Shown: one piece after another, positions 51,014 through 59,969 of the stretch | Layout of the letters: every line of letters starts with the position of its first letter | Numbering within the stretch: the stretch's first letter is position 1 | From: Mycolicibacterium sphagni | GTDB lineage: Bacteria > Actinomycetota > Actinomycetes > Mycobacteriales > Mycobacteriaceae | NCBI RefSeq assembly: GCF_013337765.1 | Contig: NZ_VBSB01000014.1 | Span: 62,001 to 126,000 of the forward strand | DNA length: 64,000 bases | Reading direction: 5' to 3' | Position numbers and translations under genes: made by a program | Notes under the pieces: generated by a model | What the model was told of the DNA's origin: nothing | What the model saw: the letters and a program-made list of their open reading frames with translations, nothing else | Databases searched by the model: none

Positions 51014-51545
51014 GAAGCCAGGGCTGGGCACGGTCTCTACGCGAACGCGTGAGGACGCGCGAGAGGCCGCGGGGAGAATCAGCCCAGAGCCGGACACCGT
51101 CGTCGCCATGGCACCGCAGCCGTCCAATGGCACCGCGCCACAGATGCCAGCCGCTCCGCCGGCCGACGCCGATCCTGACCCGAATCCCGAGGTGGAGGTC
51201 GAGGTCGATGACGACACCGGTACTGACGAGGAGCTCGACTCCGACGCCGAACCGGAGCAGCACCGCACAGAAGCAGCGGCGCCGGCTACGCCCAAGGTGT
51301 CAACACGCGGGCGCCGGCGAGCATCGGCCCTGCCCGACAGTCTGACGCCTTCGCGTGTGTCGCAGCGCCGCATCCAGATCGGGCCGCGCCTCCGGCCGTC
51401 AATTCACACGGATTTCAACGATTACTGCTTAAAGCTAGCAAATATTGGGGTAACGCAATCAGATGTCGTGGAATCGGCATTGGTGGAATACATGAAGCGC
51501 TATCCGGCCGAAGATTTACGCGCAGCCTTACTCGCCGGCGAATGA
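51006..51545 (+). CDS. ParA partner with C-terminal ribbon-helix-helix-like domain
   Basis: 179 aa. Disordered acidic N-terminal two-thirds (DPNPEVEVEVDDDTGTDEEL), then a basic stretch and a C-terminal domain QIGPRLRPSIHTDFNDYCLK, VTQSDVVESALVEYMKRY, which reads as a ribbon-helix-helix (RHH). It has none of the ParB_N motifs. Type Ib systems pair ParA with a small RHH centromere-binding protein, so this is the probable parB analogue. The 3-prime end overlaps the convergent regulator gene by 18 bp. Confidence 0.75.
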   Translation: MSRKPGLGTVSTRTREDAREAAGRISPEPDTVVAMAPQPSNGTAPQMPAAPPADADPDPNPEVEVEVDDDTGTDEELDSDAEPEQHRTEAAAPATPKVSTRGRRRASALPDSLTPSRVSQRRIQIGPRLRPSIHTDFNDYCLKLANIGVTQSDVVESALVEYMKRYPAEDLRAALLAGE

Positions 51546-52001
51546 TCGAGAATGCGCACCGCGAATCGTTTCCTCAGACACCTTCAGGGCGTCGGCCAAC
51601 GCCGATACGCGCTGGGCGTCCAGCTGGCCGCGGCCGCGTTCGAACGCGCCCACCACTCGGCGGGATATCCCTGTTCGTTCCGCGAGCAGCGCCTGAGTCA
51701 AACCGGCAACAATTCGCAGATCAGCGAGGGTTCTCTCCGACTCCGGCACGGTCAGGAAGCGATCGATCGAGGTGCCGAGAGCCGCAGCGGCCAGACTCAG
51801 GGAGTCCACCAGTGGTAGACACTCGCCGCTTTCCCATCGGTGTATCGCAGCCCGATCGACGCCGGCTTGCTTGCCCAACTCCTGGACCGTTAGATTCGCG
51901 TTCTTACGCGCGCACGCAAATTCGTTGCGGTCGAAACCGCGCAGAACACTACTGGGTACAGGCTTTTCACGCCGGTCGTCTTGCCGTTGCGAGTCGTTCA
52001 T
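51528..52001 (-). CDS. Double-HTH XRE-family regulator (paralogue A)
   Basis: 157 aa with two XRE domains: residues 26-75 (NLTVQELGKQAGVDRAAIHR, WESGE) and 93-145 (GLTQALLAERTGISRRVVGA, FERGRG). Its layout and the junction P-E-S-E-R-T-L-A-D-L-R match those of the divergent neighbour, so the two are paralogues. Likely regulates replication or partition genes on either side. Confidence 0.82.
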   Translation of the reverse strand: MNDSQRQDDRREKPVPSSVLRGFDRNEFACARKNANLTVQELGKQAGVDRAAIHRWESGECLPLVDSLSLAAAALGTSIDRFLTVPESERTLADLRIVAGLTQALLAERTGISRRVVGAFERGRGQLDAQRVSALADALKVSEETIRGAHSRSFAGE

Positions 52002-52119
52002 TTCCCGTCGATCGTGACACCCGTCCGGCGATCACAGCAAGTTATCCTGCTGGACGCAGGGGGTCGAGTATCCTTACCCAAGGGGCATTCAAGATGCTCG
52101 CAGCGAAGGAGGCGTGGTG

Positions 52120-52602
52120 ATGTTGCAGCCACCAGTCCGCGGCTTCAACCGTAGCGACCTTTCGCGTCTACGCCGTGAGGCGAATCTTTCGATTGCTGAA
52201 CTGGGCGTTCGCGCCGACATCGCCGGCTCTGTGCTGTCCCGGTGGGAGAGCGGGCAGGCCAGCCCGACCCCGGAACTGTTGCGCCGGGTCGCCGATGCCA
52301 TGGGCGTGTCGACGTCGGAATTCGTTGACACGCCGGAAGGCGAACGGACCCTGGGCGACCTCCGCAGTCTGGCCGGTTTCAGCCAGCGGTCCCTGGCCAA
52401 GCATCTCGGCGTTCCGTTCAAGACGTTGGCCAAGCTCGAGCAGGGTCTGATCGATCTCGATGACGAGCGTGCTCAGACTCTGGCCGACACGTTCGGCGTT
52501 GAGGTCGTGGTGCTTCAGGATGCCTACCGGCGGGGTGCGATTCGCGTGCTGCGGCAGCGCCTCAACGAGCTGGAGTCTCAGCCGGCCGCCGCGTCGGCAT
52601 AA
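52120..52602 (+). CDS. Double-HTH XRE-family regulator (paralogue B)
   Basis: 160 aa from ATG 52120 (GAAGGAGG 6 nt upstream; tandem GTGs at 52114/52117 are alternatives). Two XRE domains: NLSIAELGVRADIAGSVLSR-WESGQ and GFSQRSLAKHLGVPFKTLAK-LEQG. Junction P-E-G-E-R-T-L-G-D-L-R as in paralogue A. The 118-bp interval between the divergent starts should hold shared operators. Confidence 0.82.
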   Translation: MLQPPVRGFNRSDLSRLRREANLSIAELGVRADIAGSVLSRWESGQASPTPELLRRVADAMGVSTSEFVDTPEGERTLGDLRSLAGFSQRSLAKHLGVPFKTLAKLEQGLIDLDDERAQTLADTFGVEVVVLQDAYRRGAIRVLRQRLNELESQPAAASA

Positions 52603-53087
52603 CGTCGCGTTTCACCACGCCTGCTGAGGGCATCAATTATCGGCCGAACAGCGGCGATCTGACTCGTTGAAGATTTTCTTGTGCTCAGGTGACCGAATCG
52701 CCGGCGACACGGGCATATACCTGTGGCGGTGAAGGCGATTGAATTCTCGATCCCATTCGGGGCAAATTGTGCTGGTCAGAACGGCTACTCACGTCGTGTC
52801 CCTTGCGAGCCCCCAAAGATGTTCCCTATGGTAGACGAATCGTCTTATCTTGGGCACTACGGCGTGTTAGATTGCTAGCTGAGTGTCTGCATGATGCACT
52901 GCCACGGAACTACAACGAGAAAGACACGAAATGGCATCGAGCAGAGAGGGGGACGGCGACCCCGCCCCGCGGGTGACCCACCTGTAGACAGACAGCAATC
53001 AACCCCTTTTGGCGAAGGAGTGATTGCAAAGAACTGGAAGTCGAAGTTGGCGCTTCGTCTTCCGAGAATCCCGGAGAGGGACGACAG
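52603..53087. other. 485-bp leader/regulatory region of the replication gene
   Basis: No gene I can support. It contains promoter-like box copy 2 (52689-52722), the palindrome AGACGA-A-TCGTCT (52833-52845) and a GCAATCA...TGATTGC hairpin (near 52990-53027) that encloses an AAGGAG. The long leader suggests post-transcriptional or RNA-based copy control. Confidence 0.5.
52689..52722 (+). promoter_or_regulatory. Conserved promoter-like box, copy 2
   Basis: GTGACCG at the left and GGGCATATACCT at the right, same 34-bp length as copies at 10416 and 58961. It would drive the replication gene with a leader of about 360 nt. Confidence 0.6.
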
Positions 53088-56000
53088 TTGTCTGAAACTG
53101 CGTCTCAGGGTAGTGGCTACCCTGATGGCTCGTCAAGCGTGACGCGTGTACTCGCCGCGTTCACTGCTGGCGTCGGCGCGGGCCGCCCCACGGGCGACCG
53201 CACGCTGTTTGCCTGCCCACTTCACGGTGACGACGTCCCCACGCTTAGCGTTCGCCTCAACACTGTCTCTGGCACCGTCGAGGTGCACTGCACGGTGGGT
53301 TGCCCGCAGCCTGAGATCCTGTCCGCCGTGGGCCTGACCGCAGCCGACTTGACCGCCCCTGATGCTCCAAATTCGTTGGCGGGTAAGCCTTCTCCGTCGC
53401 CAACCCGTGTCGGCGACGCCGCCTCGAACACCTTCACGTACCTCTCGGCAGCTGGTGATCGCCTCGGCCAGGTGGTCTACGCCGACACCGGTGCCCCGCG
53501 GTTGCGCAAGTGGAACCCCGCCACGACGCGATGGGCTACCGGCGAGTTCGGCACCCACCTGTATCGCCTCCCGGAGATCGCCGCGGCCGTCAAAGCGGGG
53601 GAGCCGGTCTGGATCCTGGGCAGCGAGGCCGATGCGCACCTGATCGCCGACCACCAGATCGCCGCCACGTGTGCCCTCGGCGGGTGGGATGCGTTCGGGA
53701 TCGAACACGTCGTGCAGCTTCAGACGCCGAGCCTCGTCGTCGTCGCCGACCGCACCGAGGCTGGATACCGGCGCGCGGTGCGCGTCCGTGATCTGATCGC
53801 CGCGAGCGCGCCGTCGATCACGGTCACGGTGGTGGAGTCGGCGGTGGGAATGGACCTCGGTCAGCATTTCGCCGCCGGCCGCGCGATCGGTGACCTCGTG
53901 GCGATCGATCCGGTCCGCCAACTCACCGCGCCGGCGGACCCGACCGCGCCGACGCCCGCGCCTGGCCCTGCCCCCCTGACGGTGGCGCCCACGGTGCGCC
54001 GCGGCGGCCGCGGCGGCGATGATGACGGCGCCCCGAACCGGGCAGCGGTCTACGCACACCGACACGGGCAGACCGTCCAGGTGCGCATCACGCGCGGCAA
54101 GAGCGGTGAGACAGCCCAGCGCTGGTATGACGTGATCTGGACGTGCGAGGTTCGGGTCCGCAAGATCACCTATCAAGATTTGGCCGAAGACCCTGCCGCA
54201 CCGCGCATCCCGGGATCGTGGCTGATCGAGCTGCGTAGGCGCATCATCGACGACTCTGGACACTTCGTGACCGACAAGAACAGCATCGATGGGTTCGCCT
54301 ACGAGACGGCCTCGGTGACGATCGCCGCCGAGGATTTCCACACCCCGGGCTGGCCGGATCTGCTGCCGTGGGCCGGGGTGATCGCCAACGAGACCCCCAA
54401 TGGGCGGGCCAAGGCGCGGGCCGCGGCGATCGCAGTGTCCGGGATCCGCAGCACCACACCGGCGTTCGCAGCCACCGGATGGCGCGAGTCCAAAGGATCG
54501 GCGATCTACGTGCATCCCGGTGGCGCGATCGGCGACAGCGGCGAGCTGATGGGGGAGGTGACGCTGAATCTGCCGGCGCGCTTCGCCCCGATGGCGATGG
54601 AACGCCCGGTCGATACCGGCAACACCGATCTGCTGGCCCATGCGGTCACCCACGGCCTGGACCCGTTGTTGACGATGCTGCCCGCCGACGTTGCCGCCCC
54701 GATCATCGGCTATGCCTTCCGCACCTTCTTGGGCAAGCCCCGCGGATCGATCCACCTGATGGGCGCTCCGGGAACCGGCAAGACTGTCGTGGCCCGGGTA
54801 TGCGGGATGTCCTGGACGTCAACGGCTTTCCACGAGCATGGCCACACCAGCCTGTTCACTGGCGGGGACAAGATGGACGATTCGATGCGCGCGCTTGCGC
54901 TGCTGATGCACTCGGCCAAGGACTCGCTCATGCTCGTCGACGAGTTCAAGGGCCGCACCGCCCAGGAACGCGTCAACGCGCTGCACACGCTGTTCTGGAA
55001 TGGCCAGGAGCGTTCGGTGTCGACGACCCGGGGTCAGATCCGGCGTAGCAGCGGCCCACCGCGGTGCGGTTTGGTGACCACCGGGGAGGTCGGCTCGGTG
55101 GGGTCCAGCGCCACCCGCACCCTGACTTTGGCGATCAACCGTGACGTGGTGTCTGACCCGGTGTCGGTGTGGTCGCACCTGGAGTCGGCGGGATCGCGGT
55201 CCTGGCGTGCGCAGCTCGGCGCGTCGTTCGTGCAGTGGCTGGCCGCTGACCATGACGCGAAGATCGCCGCGGCGCAACGCTACGGCGCCGGCGCGGCGAC
55301 GGTGGCCTGGCAGCAGTTCTGCGCGTCGCTACCGCACACCGAGGGTTTGGCGGGGCGGTTGGTGGCCATCGCCGCCGACATCACCGTTGGCTGGTCGGTG
55401 CTGGTCCAATTCCTCATCGACCGCGGGGCGATCAGCATCGAGCGGGCCGATCAGATCTGGCAGTGGGCGATGGGCGGGTTGGCGGCCCAGCTGCGCGCCC
55501 AGGACCACAGCGTCGGTGACGGCGCCGAGCAGCTGTTGTCGCTGATCCGCGAAGCCATGACCAGCGGCGCCGGGCATGCCACCGACCGCGGCAGCGGGGA
55601 GGTTCCGGTCGCGGGCATCGGTGGGCCCGCCGATGACGCCGAGGTGGCGCGCGCGTTCGGGTGGGTATCTCGGGGGGCGCGTTCTGAATCAGGCACCCAG
55701 GCCTGGTCGCCGCGCGGAAACCATGTCGGTGTCGTCGATTCCGCTGATCGCATGTTGTACCTGTTTCCGCGGGAAACCCTGGCGACGATGGCTGCGCTGA
55801 CGGCGAGGGTGGGGGAGCACTTCACCGCCACGGCGGCCACGATCACCTCGTCGCTGGGTCGGCGCGGTTGGCTGGGTCTGGAAGGTGACGGCACCCGGCG
55901 TAGCCGCATCCGGGTCGCCGGGGTGCTGACCTCGGTGTGGCCGGTCCCGCTGACGGAGTTCTACGGCGATGACGGCATCGACGGCGACGATGCCGGGCAG

Positions 56001-57965
56001 CCCAGGCCGCAATTGCCGCTGCCGCCGTGGCGTTCTCGGCCGCGGATCGTGCCCACCCCGATCGACGAAGAGACCACCGATGATGACACCGATCCCGGCG
56101 CGCCAGCGGGCGACGCCACTGTGAGGGGAGATGAGTCCATGACCCAGGAAATGCTCGATCTGGGGCTCACTGTGCCGACGTTGAGCGTCGTTCCTGGCAA
56201 GCATGATCAGCCCGCGGCCAGCAGTGCCGCCGAGGTTGAGGGGCGCCCGGTCGAGGAACCAGCGCCCGATGGCCGCGAGGGCGACACCGCAGATGCCGGT
56301 GGGGATGTCGTCGTCGAGGACCTCGCCGGTGCCAAGGTGGCGCAGCCGCAGGGCGAGGAGGAGCAGTCGGCGCCGGCCGCGGACGGTGCCACCTCGAGCG
56401 AGGATCCCGCCCCGGTGGCGTTGCGGCCGCTGGTCACCGCTGGCGGGGAGGAGACGCGTTGGCTCTACGCCTCGGCGACGATCACCGAGGACGCCATGGT
56501 GCTGCCCGACGGCGATGTCGTCCCGATCGCGCTGGGACCCGACCTCACCATCGCCCATCTCGGTGACTTGGTGGAGCTAGCGGGGGCGCTGCGGCTCGGA
56601 TTCGGTGGGGGCCGTTCGCTTCCCGATGCGCCGCAGCTGCTGCTCACCGAGGCCGCCTTGGCCAAGTTGGGGGTCACCCTGCCCGACCTGACCGACGAGC
56701 CCAACCCAATCGAGGTCGTGGCCGCCGCGGGTGCGGATCTGATGAAGGCCACCCTGGACGCCGGATATCAGACCAGCAAGGCAGGCACACTGCGGATTTG
56801 GACGAAGGTGTGGCGCGGCAACCTGTCCGCCGAGTTCGTGCTGCTCCCCGCGGTGAGCGTCACCGATCCGCAGTCGGGACTATTGGACGGCACCGAAGAA
56901 CCCGTCGATCTGGCCTACCGGCTGCACCGGGTGGCCGAACTGCTGGGCACCACGTACTCCTCCTCCGGGGCGGTGACCGGTCGCCGGCTCTACGAGCGGC
57001 TACACCCACCCGGCGGGCGGGCGCTCACCCCGACCGAACTGGTGATCCCGCCCGAACCCTTCCGCAAGGCCGCGGGCCGCCTGGCCGCCGGCGCCATGAC
57101 GTGGGTGCGTCCGCTGAGCGCAGATGAACAGGCCCATAGCCACATCCACGGCTACGACATGCGCGCCAACTACCTCACCGCCATCCAGAAGGCGGTCGTC
57201 GGGATCGGCGAGCCCGAGCATCACCTCGACGCAGTCGAGTTCGACCCCAAGGTGGTGGGCTTGTGGCGGGCGACCGTCGGTGCGCAGCAGTACCCCGGCT
57301 ACATCGCCGACGGCGGTGGCCACGCGATGCTGCCCGACATCATGGCCCTGGCCCGCGGCCGCGACGCCACCACCGGCTGGTTCACCACCGCCACACTGAA
57401 ATACGTTGCCAAGGAGTTGGATTGGCCCGTCGAAGTCCACGAGGCCTACACCTGGTCGGTGACCCGGAGGCTGTGGGAGACGTGGGGCAAGCACATCAAC
57501 ACGGCTCGGCTAGCCCTGGAGGAACATCTCGACGAGCACCCCACCGACATCAACGCGTTGGCCGAACGCGGCGCGATCAAGGCGGTCTACCGCGGGTTCA
57601 TCGGACGGCTGGCCTACAGCGGTGACTGCGACGACAAGGGACAACCGCTGACACCGTGGCACCGGCCAGACTGGCGGGCCACCATCCAGGCCGAAGCCAA
57701 CGTCGATCTGCACCGCAAAATCCGGAAGATCGCCGACACCACCGGCCGCTACCCGGTCGGGGTGTTCACCGACGAATTGCTCTACACCAGCGATGAATCC
57801 GATCCGACGGCCGCCAAACCCGAACCGATGCCGCTGGGAATCGGGCTCGGTCACTGGGACCTGTCGCGCAGCCACGCGATCACCGACGTCGTCGTCGACG
57901 CCGCGGCCCGGCGCGCCATCACCGACTTCAACGCCGCCCTCCCGAAGAACCTGAAGAACCTATGA
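53088..57965 (+). CDS. Giant replication protein: CHC2-like zinc finger, Toprim-like, P-loop ATPase, Tap-like C-terminus
   Basis: 1625 aa from TTG 53088 (SD GGAGAGGG). Residues 35-90 have a CHC2-like zinc finger (CPLHGDDVPTLSVR, VEVHCTVGCPQPE). Residues ~180-260 look Toprim-like (PVWILGSEADAHLIAD, LVVVADRTEAGYRRA). A P-loop ATPase follows with GAPGTGKT at 559-566 and LMLVDEFKG at ~615. An acidic linker leads to a C-terminal domain (~1240-1625) with YDMRANYLTAI (~1356), AIKAVYRGFIGRLA, HRPDWRATIQAEAN and VFTDELLY (~1562). The last segment strongly recalls Streptomyces telomere-associated protein Tap (from memory), and its motif spacing is polymerase-B-like. It probably acts as primase-helicase-initiator. 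Confidence 0.8.
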   Translation: MSETASQGSGYPDGSSSVTRVLAAFTAGVGAGRPTGDRTLFACPLHGDDVPTLSVRLNTVSGTVEVHCTVGCPQPEILSAVGLTAADLTAPDAPNSLAGKPSPSPTRVGDAASNTFTYLSAAGDRLGQVVYADTGAPRLRKWNPATTRWATGEFGTHLYRLPEIAAAVKAGEPVWILGSEADAHLIADHQIAATCALGGWDAFGIEHVVQLQTPSLVVVADRTEAGYRRAVRVRDLIAASAPSITVTVVESAVGMDLGQHFAAGRAIGDLVAIDPVRQLTAPADPTAPTPAPGPAPLTVAPTVRRGGRGGDDDGAPNRAAVYAHRHGQTVQVRITRGKSGETAQRWYDVIWTCEVRVRKITYQDLAEDPAAPRIPGSWLIELRRRIIDDSGHFVTDKNSIDGFAYETASVTIAAEDFHTPGWPDLLPWAGVIANETPNGRAKARAAAIAVSGIRSTTPAFAATGWRESKGSAIYVHPGGAIGDSGELMGEVTLNLPARFAPMAMERPVDTGNTDLLAHAVTHGLDPLLTMLPADVAAPIIGYAFRTFLGKPRGSIHLMGAPGTGKTVVARVCGMSWTSTAFHEHGHTSLFTGGDKMDDSMRALALLMHSAKDSLMLVDEFKGRTAQERVNALHTLFWNGQERSVSTTRGQIRRSSGPPRCGLVTTGEVGSVGSSATRTLTLAINRDVVSDPVSVWSHLESAGSRSWRAQLGASFVQWLAADHDAKIAAAQRYGAGAATVAWQQFCASLPHTEGLAGRLVAIAADITVGWSVLVQFLIDRGAISIERADQIWQWAMGGLAAQLRAQDHSVGDGAEQLLSLIREAMTSGAGHATDRGSGEVPVAGIGGPADDAEVARAFGWVSRGARSESGTQAWSPRGNHVGVVDSADRMLYLFPRETLATMAALTARVGEHFTATAATITSSLGRRGWLGLEGDGTRRSRIRVAGVLTSVWPVPLTEFYGDDGIDGDDAGQPRPQLPLPPWRSRPRIVPTPIDEETTDDDTDPGAPAGDATVRGDESMTQEMLDLGLTVPTLSVVPGKHDQPAASSAAEVEGRPVEEPAPDGREGDTADAGGDVVVEDLAGAKVAQPQGEEEQSAPAADGATSSEDPAPVALRPLVTAGGEETRWLYASATITEDAMVLPDGDVVPIALGPDLTIAHLGDLVELAGALRLGFGGGRSLPDAPQLLLTEAALAKLGVTLPDLTDEPNPIEVVAAAGADLMKATLDAGYQTSKAGTLRIWTKVWRGNLSAEFVLLPAVSVTDPQSGLLDGTEEPVDLAYRLHRVAELLGTTYSSSGAVTGRRLYERLHPPGGRALTPTELVIPPEPFRKAAGRLAAGAMTWVRPLSADEQAHSHIHGYDMRANYLTAIQKAVVGIGEPEHHLDAVEFDPKVVGLWRATVGAQQYPGYIADGGGHAMLPDIMALARGRDATTGWFTTATLKYVAKELDWPVEVHEAYTWSVTRRLWETWGKHINTARLALEEHLDEHPTDINALAERGAIKAVYRGFIGRLAYSGDCDDKGQPLTPWHRPDWRATIQAEANVDLHRKIRKIADTTGRYPVGVFTDELLYTSDESDPTAAKPEPMPLGIGLGHWDLSRSHAITDVVVDAAARRAITDFNAALPKNLKNL

Positions 57966-58001
57966 CGCACCGTCCTGCCGGCGCGCGAAAAGGGGTGAGC
58001 C

Positions 58002-58556
58002 GTGGCCCTACATAAACCCACCAGCAATATCGGTGAAGCCCTGTCCAACACCGCGCTGCCGGCCACCCCGCGAAATCTGCGCGCCCAGGTCAGCGAGCTC
58101 GGCGGTGTCAAAGCCGTCGCCGCGATCGCCGGCCGCTCGGCCAGCAGCGTGTACCGGTGGCTGCGCGGCCAGAACAAGCCCAACCCGGACGCCAAGGGTG
58201 CGCTAGATCAGGCCAGTGCCGCACTGCGTGCCTCATCGGCGTATCGCCGCGCCCAACTCAAGTCGCGCCGCGAGAAACGGTTCCGCGCCCATGGCGCCAA
58301 GTTCCGGTTCAAGGGGGTGGCCGGCCCCAAGAACGACTCCCCGAAGACCAGCGTTCGGCCGCGTGACTTCAGGTTCGACATGTCGGCCGAAGGGGTGGCC
58401 GAAGTGTTGGACGCCTGGCTCAACGGCGGCGACGAGCCGGCTCTGGACGTCCTGGGCGACGTGATCGCCGGCGAATACATGGACGGTGAGGCCGAAGGCT
58501 GGGAGTTCCAGTCGATCACCCTGTTGAACTTCTCCTACTCCGAGTTCTCCAACTAA
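58002..58556 (+). CDS. Tpg-like (telomere terminal protein-like) protein
   Basis: 184 aa from GTG 58002 with AAAAGGGG at good spacing. N-terminal HTH (GVKAVAAIAGRSASSVYRWL, RGQNKPNPD), basic middle (RRAQLKSRREKRFRAHG) and acidic C-terminal part (ALDVLGDVIAGEYMDGEAEG, then LLNFSYSEFSN). Length, domain order and place after a Tap-like gene match Streptomyces Tpg, the protein covalently attached to telomeres of linear replicons. The attachment residue cannot be assigned. An ordinary HTH regulator is the alternative. Confidence 0.6.
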   Translation: MALHKPTSNIGEALSNTALPATPRNLRAQVSELGGVKAVAAIAGRSASSVYRWLRGQNKPNPDAKGALDQASAALRASSAYRRAQLKSRREKRFRAHGAKFRFKGVAGPKNDSPKTSVRPRDFRFDMSAEGVAEVLDAWLNGGDEPALDVLGDVIAGEYMDGEAEGWEFQSITLLNFSYSEFSN

Positions 58557-58597
58557 GACAGGAGCACGTCGAGCAACCCACGAATGTAGGTTGCTGA

Positions 58598-58630
58598 CCG
58601 CTATCGGTATTGCACGATAGCGGGTTTTTT
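58598..58630 (+). terminator. Rho-independent terminator after the tap-tpg-like operon
   Basis: CCGCTATCG and CGATAGCGG form a perfect 9-bp stem with an 8-nt loop, followed by G and six Ts. A second hairpin (AGCAACC/GGTTGCT, 58572-58595) lies directly before it. Strong intrinsic terminators are rare in mycobacterial DNA. Confidence 0.85.
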
Positions 58631-58695
58631 CGTGCCCGCACCACAGATCACGAAATTGTAACGGTAGCGGGTCTCGTGGCGCATTCCGGAGGATA

Positions 58696-58797
58696 GCCGG
58701 AACAGTGTGAGCAGCGATCCTGGTAGGGCCGGAACAGTCATTACCCATGTCTATCTGGTGTCTTGCGGCATTTTCGGCTCGTTCCGGCTGTTCCGGC
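58696..58797. repeat. Cluster of GCCGGAAC iteron-like repeats
   Basis: GCCGGAACAGT at 58696-58706 and 58728-58738 (plus strand) and GCCGGAAC twice on the minus strand at 58781-58788 and 58790-58797 (GTTCCGGC), the last two abutting. Four copies in 102 bp downstream of the replication operon. Confidence 0.6.
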
Positions 58798-58960
58798 TCG
58801 TCGTGGGAAAAGAGACGACACGTTGCGGGAATCTCGACCAACGACCTGGAAAACCGGAGCGACAGCGGGTCGTGAGGTGCATTTGCTAGGGAGGGTGCGA
58901 ATCGCCTTGGTTCTCGGGGCTCGTGGCCGTAATTTCAGCGAGGAAACCCGCCGCATCTCG

Positions 58961-58994
58961 GTGACCGGAATGTCCTCGCGCCCGGCATATACCT
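58961..58994 (+). promoter_or_regulatory. Conserved promoter-like box, copy 3
   Basis: GTGACCG at the left, CGGCATATACCT at the right, 34 bp. It lies 87 bp before the WhiA-like gene. Confidence 0.6.
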
Positions 58995-59081
58995 CTGGTC
59001 AGCAAGCCGGTGCGACGAGCCACCGCAGTGGGTTGAGCCGGCAGCACGCCTGGCCCGACAGAGAAGAGAAAGGCAACGCCG

Positions 59082-59969
59082 ATGAACACCTACACCCGTC
59101 AGGAACGCGCCGCGGCGGTCACGCCCACCTTGGCGGCCGGGCTGGCCTGGCTCTACCAGACCGAGCAGTCGCGCGATGCGCTGGTGCAGCCCCAGGGCAT
59201 CGCACTGCCGGCCGTGGCCGATCGACGGTTCATCTTCGTGCCCGACGTCGGCGGCCAGGGCGCCGCGGTGGTGGTGCACGTGACCACGGCGGCGCACCTC
59301 GACGGTCCGAGCGCCCCACGTGAGGTGCTCACCGGCGAGGAGCTCGCGGACATCGCCGCGGCGTTGACGGGCGCCCACAGTGGCGTGCACACGCGGCTGG
59401 TGTCCACGCCGGGAACGGTCTCCGGGCACATCCAACTGTCCGTGAAGGCCCACCCCTCACTGCTGGCCGCGGTCACCCGGTACCGGGCCGGGTGCCCTCG
59501 TCATCGCCAGCCCGCATGCGGTTACATCCGCAATACCCAATGCAGTTGGTTCGCGCACGGATTCACCCGTCTGATCCCGCCAACTCCACCACCCCCGGCG
59601 CCGCGCCGGCGATCCGATTGCGCTGTCGTGGCGCCGGAGGTGCCCCGGCAATCGGCGAGCAACGTGGCTGCGCTGGGCGCAGCCAACCAGCAGCGTCGCG
59701 AACGGGGAGCCGCGCGCGCCGTGGCGATCGCCGTCGAGGCGATCGCCACCTTGTCCCGACGGCCCCGCCGCAGCGCGACCACCGAGGAGGCGTTGCAGGT
59801 GTTGCAGCTGCGTGTCGATCATCCGGAGTTCTCGTTGCGGGAGCTGGCCGCGGCACACATTCCGCCGCTGACCAAGGACAGCTATGCCGCGCGGTTGCGG
59901 CGTGCACTGCGGGCCGCCGGTGGTGAGAACGCGCGAGTTCAACAAAGGCGTCACACCAACGCTGCGTAA
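59082..59969 (+). CDS. WhiA-like C-terminal HTH protein
   Basis: 295 aa. The C-terminal ~70 residues (EALQVLQLRVDHPEFSLREL, IPPLTKDSYAARLRRALRA) closely follow the WhiA HTH (LR..HP..SL.EL...PPLTK.....RLRRL). The N-terminal half is not the LAGLIDADG-like part of WhiA but an unknown domain (FIFVPDVGGQGAAVVVHVT). Four Cys in the middle (GCPRHRQPACGYIRNTQCSW) may bind metal. Probably a plasmid regulator; preceded by promoter-like box copy 3. Confidence 0.65.
   Translation: MNTYTRQERAAAVTPTLAAGLAWLYQTEQSRDALVQPQGIALPAVADRRFIFVPDVGGQGAAVVVHVTTAAHLDGPSAPREVLTGEELADIAAALTGAHSGVHTRLVSTPGTVSGHIQLSVKAHPSLLAAVTRYRAGCPRHRQPACGYIRNTQCSWFAHGFTRLIPPTPPPPAPRRRSDCAVVAPEVPRQSASNVAALGAANQQRRERGAARAVAIAVEAIATLSRRPRRSATTEEALQVLQLRVDHPEFSLRELAAAHIPPLTKDSYAARLRRALRAAGGENARVQQRRHTNAA

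Larger units (their letters stand above)
58557..59081. other. 525-bp gene-free region with terminator, repeats and promoter-like box
   Basis: No gene supported. It contains two hairpins with a T-run, a cluster of GCCGGAAC repeats and promoter-like box copy 3, so it separates the replication genes from the next operon and may be part of an origin. Confidence 0.6.

Noticed and set aside
53133..54755. A 540-codon antisense frame under the replication gene
   Set aside because: Arg/Gly-rich shadow of the 1625-aa gene, with no domain.
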